From: CAITWF01 sp038231575
Lineage (GTDB): Bacteria; Verrucomicrobiota; Verrucomicrobiia; Opitutales; Opitutaceae
Assembly (NCBI GenBank): GCA_038231575.1
Contig: JBBRLB010000015.1
Span: 1-61,605 of the forward strand
Direction of reading: 5' to 3'
DNA length: 61,605 nt
Made by a program: the position numbers and the translations under genes. Shown here one piece after another: positions 56,745-61,605 of this stretch (its first letter is position 1; each line of letters begins with the position of its first letter). The notes below the pieces were generated by a model, which was not told the DNA's origin, searched no databases, and saw nothing but the letters and a program-made list of their open reading frames with translations.

Positions 56745-59501
56745 TCAGAATTTATACGTCGTCGTGAGGTAGTAGGCGCGCGGCTGGATGGGCACGTATT
56801 GGAGCATCGTGTTGCGGCCCGTAGCGGGAAGAGTGAGATAGCCCTGACGGTCGGCGGGATTCACGCCCCAGCCGCGCCACGTCATCACGCCCTCGTTGTC
56901 GGTGAGGTTGTTGATGTTGAGACCGAACGAAAGCCGCTGCGACCAGGTATAACCGAGCGAGAGGTCGAACTGGTTGAAGCGTGGGAGGGTGATCACGTTG
57001 GCGATGTTGCCGGCGCGTTCGCCCATGTGTTTCCACGAGAGGTTCGCGTGGAAATTCGCGGTGCGGTAGGAGAGCGTGTTGTTGAGAATGAAATCCGGGT
57101 TGTTGTCGGCCGGCTTGCCCGAGAGATCCAGATAGGTGTCGTCATCGCGCCCGATGCCGCCGGCTTGAAAAATTTTCCACGTGTCGTTCTTCGCCTTCTG
57201 GGCCGTGAAAACGGTGCGCAGGCTGAAACGGTCGGAGAGCTTGAACTGGCCCTCGAGCTCGATGCCGTAGGCGGTCGTCGCGTTGTAGAGCGGATCCGGG
57301 AAGTAGAGCGTCACGCCGTCGGCCTCAGTGGCCTGCGTGATCGCGAGGATGTTGTCGAGGTGGCTCCAGAACGGCGTGGCGGTGAGCGTGGCCCAGCTGT
57401 TTTTGTAGCGGTAGCCGAGCTCCCATTGCTTCACCGTCTGCGGACGACCCTTGAGATTATCGACGCGGAACTTGGAGTTGTAGTTGCGGAAGAAGCCATA
57501 GTCCGGGGCCTTCTCGCCATCGGCGAAACGCACGTAGAAGGAGTTGTTGTTATCGATCACGAAATTGGTCGCGGCCGACCAGGAGAAGCTGTGGACCGCT
57601 TTGTCGAAGGCCCACACGGCGGCGGGATTCGGCACGGTGAAGCGGTTGTCGTAGAGCGTGAGCGGATTGCCGTCCGCGCCGCCGTAGGTGGGGTCCCAGT
57701 TGCCGCGGGGGTTTTGGGTGCCGCCGCCGTTGAAGCCTTGGACTTGGTAATTCTCCATGCGGAAACCCCAGTCGATGCCCCAGCGCGGATTGATGTCCCA
57801 CTTGTGTCCGAAAAAGAGCGCATACTGGCGGGCGACGGCTTCGTCGCGGGTGTAGCCGACGCCGAGCGCTGTGAAGCCCTCCGGATTCGTGAGCTGCACA
57901 GGGCCGCGTCCAGCCCATCCAGCTACAGCGTCAAGGGCGGAGGCGCTGGTGCCGGCGGGGGCGTTGGCGGCGGTGGCGGGCAGCCAGACGATGCCCACCG
58001 GCTCGGGTTGCTCGACGAGCGGCGCGGCAGTGCGGCCGCCGTTGGACTGGCGATCGGAGATGCCCGCGTAGGAAAAGAATCCACCGACGGAGAACGTCAT
58101 CTTGCCCACACGCTTCGTGAGCGTCAGGCGGTCCATCAATTCGTCCACATGCTCATTGGCGACACGCGCGGTGTTGGTCCAGAGCGTGTTCGACTGAATC
58201 TGCTGGTTGGGCAACCGGGAGGAGGTGACGATCTGGCCGGGGTTCGAGGCGGCGCTGCCGCTGACGGCATAAGAGCCGTTGGAAGTCACCTCGGCGAAGA
58301 GCGCATTGGTGTGGCGATCGTAGAAGCGATAGGTGCCGGCGGGCACGCGGCCGCTCTGCGGACCGGCGGTGAAGTTGAACGCCATCGTGCTAAAAAAATT
58401 CGGCCACTCGAGCGAGCGCGGCGTGACGCCGGCGCTGGAATTCCAATCCGCGTGATTGCGGACGCCCTTCAGATTATTGCCGATGCTCCAGCCGTCGCCA
58501 AAGTCATGTTTCCAATCGACGCCCAGCAGGCGTTGCCGCGAATGGACGGCTTCGGTGGTGTCGAAGGTGTCGAGTGTCGTGTCGGACTCGCGCGGGTAGA
58601 GATGCTTGCTCTTCGGAAACAGATTGGTGCTGTAGCGGCTCAGGCCGGGAAACTGCCGCGGGTTCTGCGGATCGATGGCGAGGAGGTATTCATACCAGTG
58701 GTTTTTGTCGTCGAGATACTTCGCGTAGAATTTCACCGAACCGCGACCGTAGTCCTTGAACAAATTTCCGCGGACGACGTAGCCGTCGTTCATCGGATAG
58801 CCGATCGCAGGGCGGTGGCCTTCGGCCCGGCGATAGAATGCGCCGGCGTCGTAGACCCAGCCCTGGTTGCCAAGCGGTCCGCCGACATTGAGGTCCGTGC
58901 GCACGGTCGGCGACCAGCGGCCCTCGATGCCAACGCGGGTGCGAACCTCGCCACCGAAGCGCGGCGTGCCCACCTTGGTGATGTAGTTGAAGACGCCGCC
59001 GGGCGCGTTGGACGACGTGATCGAGGCGCTGCCGCCGCGCACGGCCTCGACCCGCTGCAGTGTGGCATCGGGGCGGTTGAAGTAGCCCGGGCCATAGTTG
59101 CCAAAATTGACGTTCGTGATCGGCAGTCCGTCCTCCTGCATCGAGACATAGTAGGTGCCGCTGGCGCCGTCGCTGCTGTCGGCCGAGATGCCACGCGAGT
59201 AAACCATCCCGCGAATCTCGCCGAGCGACGAATTCACGAAGACGCCGGCGACGTTGAGGAGCATGTCCTCGGCGCTGATCGCCACCTGCTCATTGAGCAG
59301 TTCGGAGCTGACGGCGGTGATCGCGGTGGTGGCTTTCTTCGCCTCCGTGGCGCTGAAGACGCCGGTCACGACGAACTCTTCCAGTTTCACAGCGTCGGCC
59401 GCTTTGGTGGCGGGCGGGGCGGGGATGACTTGGGCAGCAAGCGGAACAGCCAACAACAGGCTGAGCGCTGTGAGGGATAGCGCAGGGTTTCTTGGTTTCA
59501 T
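56745..59501 (-). CDS. TonB-dependent outer-membrane receptor
   Basis: 918 residues from ATG 59501 (MKPRNPALSL) with a signal peptide to about residue 24. A TonB-box-like LEEFVVTGVFS precedes the plug: TTAITAVSSELLNEQVAISA, GEIRGMVYSRGISADSSDGA, RVEAVRGGSASITSSNAPGG and VFNYITK. A 22-strand barrel follows, ending YYLTTTYKF with C-terminal Phe. The long extracellular loops and genomic setting (MFS carrier and aldolase upstream) suggest sugar uptake. It starts 17 nt after the MFS gene stop on the same strand, so the two are likely co-transcribed. The stop abuts a pseudogene junction. Confidence 0.94.
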   Translation of the reverse strand: MKPRNPALSLTALSLLLAVPLAAQVIPAPPATKAADAVKLEEFVVTGVFSATEAKKATTAITAVSSELLNEQVAISAEDMLLNVAGVFVNSSLGEIRGMVYSRGISADSSDGASGTYYVSMQEDGLPITNVNFGNYGPGYFNRPDATLQRVEAVRGGSASITSSNAPGGVFNYITKVGTPRFGGEVRTRVGIEGRWSPTVRTDLNVGGPLGNQGWVYDAGAFYRRAEGHRPAIGYPMNDGYVVRGNLFKDYGRGSVKFYAKYLDDKNHWYEYLLAIDPQNPRQFPGLSRYSTNLFPKSKHLYPRESDTTLDTFDTTEAVHSRQRLLGVDWKHDFGDGWSIGNNLKGVRNHADWNSSAGVTPRSLEWPNFFSTMAFNFTAGPQSGRVPAGTYRFYDRHTNALFAEVTSNGSYAVSGSAASNPGQIVTSSRLPNQQIQSNTLWTNTARVANEHVDELMDRLTLTKRVGKMTFSVGGFFSYAGISDRQSNGGRTAAPLVEQPEPVGIVWLPATAANAPAGTSASALDAVAGWAGRGPVQLTNPEGFTALGVGYTRDEAVARQYALFFGHKWDINPRWGIDWGFRMENYQVQGFNGGGTQNPRGNWDPTYGGADGNPLTLYDNRFTVPNPAAVWAFDKAVHSFSWSAATNFVIDNNNSFYVRFADGEKAPDYGFFRNYNSKFRVDNLKGRPQTVKQWELGYRYKNSWATLTATPFWSHLDNILAITQATEADGVTLYFPDPLYNATTAYGIELEGQFKLSDRFSLRTVFTAQKAKNDTWKIFQAGGIGRDDDTYLDLSGKPADNNPDFILNNTLSYRTANFHANLSWKHMGERAGNIANVITLPRFNQFDLSLGYTWSQRLSFGLNINNLTDNEGVMTWRGWGVNPADRQGYLTLPATGRNTMLQYVPIQPRAYYLTTTYKF

Positions 59502-59518
59502 GGGGAAAATTACACCGA

Positions 59519-60772
59519 TCAAGCCGGGGTGGCGGCGGCAGTAGCCCGCTCCACGCGCGGACGAATCAGCAGCACGAGCCCGACCGAAAACAGCGCGACC
59601 CCGGCGAAGGCGCCGAAGATCAGATTCAATGGCACGTGGCGATCCCGCAGCGCGCCGAAAGCCACGTCACCAAATCCTCCGCAGCTGATGCTTACGAGGT
59701 TCATGATCCCGTAGCCCGTGGCGCGCCACTCCGGCCGGGCGATTTGGCAAAGGATGGGCATGTTGTTGCAGTCAAAAAATCCCCAACCAAAGCCAAACAC
59801 AATCAGGCCCGCGATCGCGACGCCGAGGGTCCCGGCATTGCCGACGCTAAAGAGCGCCGGGAGAAACAGCGCCATGCCGATCGCGCTCGTGAAGATGCGG
59901 CCGCGGGGCGTGGTGCGCATCCAGCGGTCCGCGAGCGTCCCGCCGATGAGCGCGCCGATGAGCGAGGCGATTTGCACGTAGAGGATTGCGCTCACGCCCG
60001 CCTTGCCCTGACCGAGGTGAAATTTTTCCTTCAAAATATCCGGCATCCAGTCGCGCACCACCCAGCCCGCGATCGCCGGCAGCGTGAAGTAGAGCACGAG
60101 CAGTAGAAAATTCCGGTTACCCAGCAACCCGCGCAACACGCCACGCGATTCACCCGGAGCTTCGACCGTCGCGGCGACGCGCGGTGGATTGCGCAGCAGC
60201 GCGAATAACGGCAGCGCGTAAATCACGCCCACCATCCCGCACGTCGAAAACGCCCAGCGCCAGCCGTGGTCCGGCGAGTCCGCCACGAAGCCCGCAAAGC
60301 CGCCGCAAATCTGTCCGAGATAAATGCCGGTTTGATGAATGCCGATCGCCCGCGAGCGCGTGTCGCCCGGATGATAGTCCGCGATCAGCGCCAGCGCCGC
60401 CGGAATATAAAAGGCCTCACTCATGCCCATCAACGCCCGCGCTGTGAGGAGTTCGTGATACGTCGTCACATGTCCGGTCCACCACGTAATCACCGACCAG
60501 ATCAGCAGACTGGCGCCGATCACATGCCGCCGCCCGAGCCGATCGGACACATAGCCCGCGAAGGGACTGAGGATCGCATAGGTCCACTTGAAGCCGCCGA
60601 GCACGAGGCCCCAGTCGGCCTTGTTGGCGATGCTCGGGATGTCGCCAACCATCGACGACTTCATCGTCGCGAGCATCTGCCGGTCCAGGTAGTTCAACAA
60701 CGCCACCGGAAACAGCAGCGCGACCACGACCCATGCGTAGCGCAAAGGAGATGAAGCGGGGCCGGGGTTCAT
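59519..60772 (-). CDS. MFS transporter, hexuronate/ACS-like
   Basis: 417 residues with 12 predicted membrane segments. VALLNYLDRQMLATM and the loop 2-3 motif GYVSDRLGRRHVIG are MFS hallmarks. The N-terminal DRQML and RALMGMSEAFYIPAALALIA followed by DYHPGDTRSRAIGIHQTGIY are typical of the anion:cation symporter subgroup that takes up hexuronates or related sugar acids. It would move the substrate from periplasm to cytoplasm. It lies between a DapA-family aldolase gene (67 nt upstream) and a TonB receptor (17 nt downstream), so a single uptake and catabolism operon is likely. Substrate identity is inference. Confidence 0.88.
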   Translation of the reverse strand: MNPGPASSPLRYAWVVVALLFPVALLNYLDRQMLATMKSSMVGDIPSIANKADWGLVLGGFKWTYAILSPFAGYVSDRLGRRHVIGASLLIWSVITWWTGHVTTYHELLTARALMGMSEAFYIPAALALIADYHPGDTRSRAIGIHQTGIYLGQICGGFAGFVADSPDHGWRWAFSTCGMVGVIYALPLFALLRNPPRVAATVEAPGESRGVLRGLLGNRNFLLLVLYFTLPAIAGWVVRDWMPDILKEKFHLGQGKAGVSAILYVQIASLIGALIGGTLADRWMRTTPRGRIFTSAIGMALFLPALFSVGNAGTLGVAIAGLIVFGFGWGFFDCNNMPILCQIARPEWRATGYGIMNLVSISCGGFGDVAFGALRDRHVPLNLIFGAFAGVALFSVGLVLLIRPRVERATAAATPA

Positions 60773-60839
60773 CGCGAGATGGCAACAGGCGCTTCGGCCG
60801 CAGGCAAGCGAAGCATCGTGAAATTGAGTGGTATCGGAA

Positions 60840-61605
60840 TCACGCCACTGCGGCAGTTGCCGGCGTCAGTGACCACTGGCTGAAGAGGGCGCTCAACTCG
60901 GACACGATTTTCGCATAGAGGCGACGCGACTCCGGCGACACGATGGACTTGGGCGCACCGGCCCGCAGACCACGCGCCTCCATCCCCGCCGCCACATTCA
61001 GAGGAAATTCCAACTGATCGATCACGCGACCGAGTTCGACCATCCGGGTCGCGGCCAGCGCGGCATCACCCGGGCGCCCCGCGCGGGACGCCCGCTCGAT
61101 TCCAACCATCAATTCCGGCACAATATTGACGAGCCCGCCGATCGCACCGGCGGCGCCGAGGCCGAAGACTTCGGGCAGCCGCGTGTCGGCACCCGACATC
61201 ACGACAAATTTTTTCTCCCGACCGAGCGCGATCAACTCGCGGTGATAGGCGAACTCTCCCCCACTCTGCTTGATGGCGACCATCGGAGCACGCTCGGCAA
61301 ATGCCGCGATCGTCGCGAGGTCGATGCGCTTCCCAACGAGCTCGGGGAAATTGTAGAGCATCACGGGCAGGCCGACCTCCTCCGCCACGTGCAGGAAAAA
61401 TGCGAGAATGTCCGCTTGCGACAGCGGGAAGAATGGCGGCGGCATCAACGCGATCGCCGGCAGGCCGAGCGATTTGGCGAATCGGCCGAGTTCGACCACC
61501 GCGCGCGGCCGGATATCGCTGACATTCGCGATGACGTGCAGCGGCGCGGCGAGCTCGGCCACGGCGGCGAGGACTTGCTTGCGCTCGTCGATCGAGAAGT
61601 GCGGA
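60840..61605 (-). CDS. DapA/N-acetylneuraminate-lyase family aldolase, N-terminus beyond the right edge
   Basis: 255 codons are visible; the reading frame continues past 61605 (SIDERKQVLAAVAELAAPLH), so the GTG at 61562 is not the true start. TIM-barrel aldolase motifs: LPAIALMPPPFF, LPVMLYNFPELVGKRIDL (catalytic Tyr), MVAIKQSGGEFAYH (Schiff-base Lys), SGADTRLPEVFGLGAAGAIG and VNIVPELMVGI. This superfamily covers DHDPS, N-acetylneuraminate lyase, KDG aldolase and others. Because an ACS-type MFS gene and a TonB receptor follow on the same strand, a sugar-acid aldolase is more likely than lysine biosynthesis, but this is inference. Confidence 0.86.
   Translation of the reverse strand, partial: PHFSIDERKQVLAAVAELAAPLHVIANVSDIRPRAVVELGRFAKSLGLPAIALMPPPFFPLSQADILAFFLHVAEEVGLPVMLYNFPELVGKRIDLATIAAFAERAPMVAIKQSGGEFAYHRELIALGREKKFVVMSGADTRLPEVFGLGAAGAIGGLVNIVPELMVGIERASRAGRPGDAALAATRMVELGRVIDQLEFPLNVAAGMEARGLRAGAPKSIVSPESRRLYAKIVSELSALFSQWSLTPATAAVA

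Noticed and set aside
56736..59480. 914-codon open frame on the plus strand
   Set aside because: Antisense to a complete TonB receptor; no signal peptide or domain in this frame.
1..61605. CRISPR arrays, tRNA or rRNA genes, complete insertion sequences
   Set aside because: No regularly spaced direct repeats, cloverleaf signatures, rRNA segments or transposase reading frames were recognised.

Overview
The window is GC-rich, densely coded DNA from a Gram-negative, polysaccharide-degrading bacterium. Three TonB-dependent receptors, an LptF/G-type permease, periplasmic cytochromes fused to beta-propellers, DUF6797 and many secreted pectin-active proteins point to a Verrucomicrobiota member, probably near Opitutaceae. 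This assignment rests on gene content and style only; no 16S gene or marker set is present. No tRNA, rRNA, CRISPR array or complete insertion sequence was seen.

Layout. 0-4.7 kb: start of a TonB receptor behind a NarL-type response regulator, a glycosyltransferase, a truncated DUF2127 gene, a polysaccharide deacetylase, and a cyclic-nucleotide-binding/TIR fusion protein with a divergent small ORF. 5-18.6 kb: GH43-like secreted protein, a large TonB receptor with a strong terminator, conserved hypotheticals, a frameshifted receiver protein, a cytochrome c/sorbosone dehydrogenase, a PL10 pectate lyase, a FecR-domain protein and a POT peptide transporter. 18.9-29.3 kb: trans-aconitate methyltransferase, a Gdx/SugE exporter behind three related palindromes, an M28 peptidase, a TIGR02466-type protein, ThpR, a glycine-zipper protein, a SeqA-like protein, an SDR, a carboxylesterase and an LptF/G permease. 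29.4-38.0 kb: a branched-chain amino-acid (Liv) ABC transport operon with four tandem binding proteins, both permeases, both ATPases and a PH-domain membrane protein between permease and ATPase. 38.1-45.5 kb: rhamnogalacturonan/pectin genes (beta-helix protein, FG-GAP propeller resembling PL11 lyases, a stand-alone CE12-type accessory domain, GH106 rhamnosidase) and a PEP-mutase-family enzyme. 45.7-55.5 kb: membrane TPR protein, HtpG, DUF6797-cytochrome c protein, a VapBC module with visible operators, NTF2-like and YdeI-like proteins, and a DUF6250 lipoprotein. 55.5-61.6 kb: a mosaic pseudogene, then an apparent operon on the minus strand of DapA-family aldolase, MFS transporter and TonB receptor.

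How it fits together: much of the window supports breakdown of pectin and rhamnogalacturonan outside the cell and uptake of the products through TonB receptors, the MFS carrier and possibly a DapA-type aldolase. The most unusual items are the CNB-TIR protein, which has the domain order of PycTIR-type antiphage effectors but no neighbouring cyclase; the SeqA-like protein; the three-palindrome cluster before gdx; and the expanded Liv operon. Short palindromic elements resembling REP sequences are scattered between genes, and one appears to sit inside a coding region.
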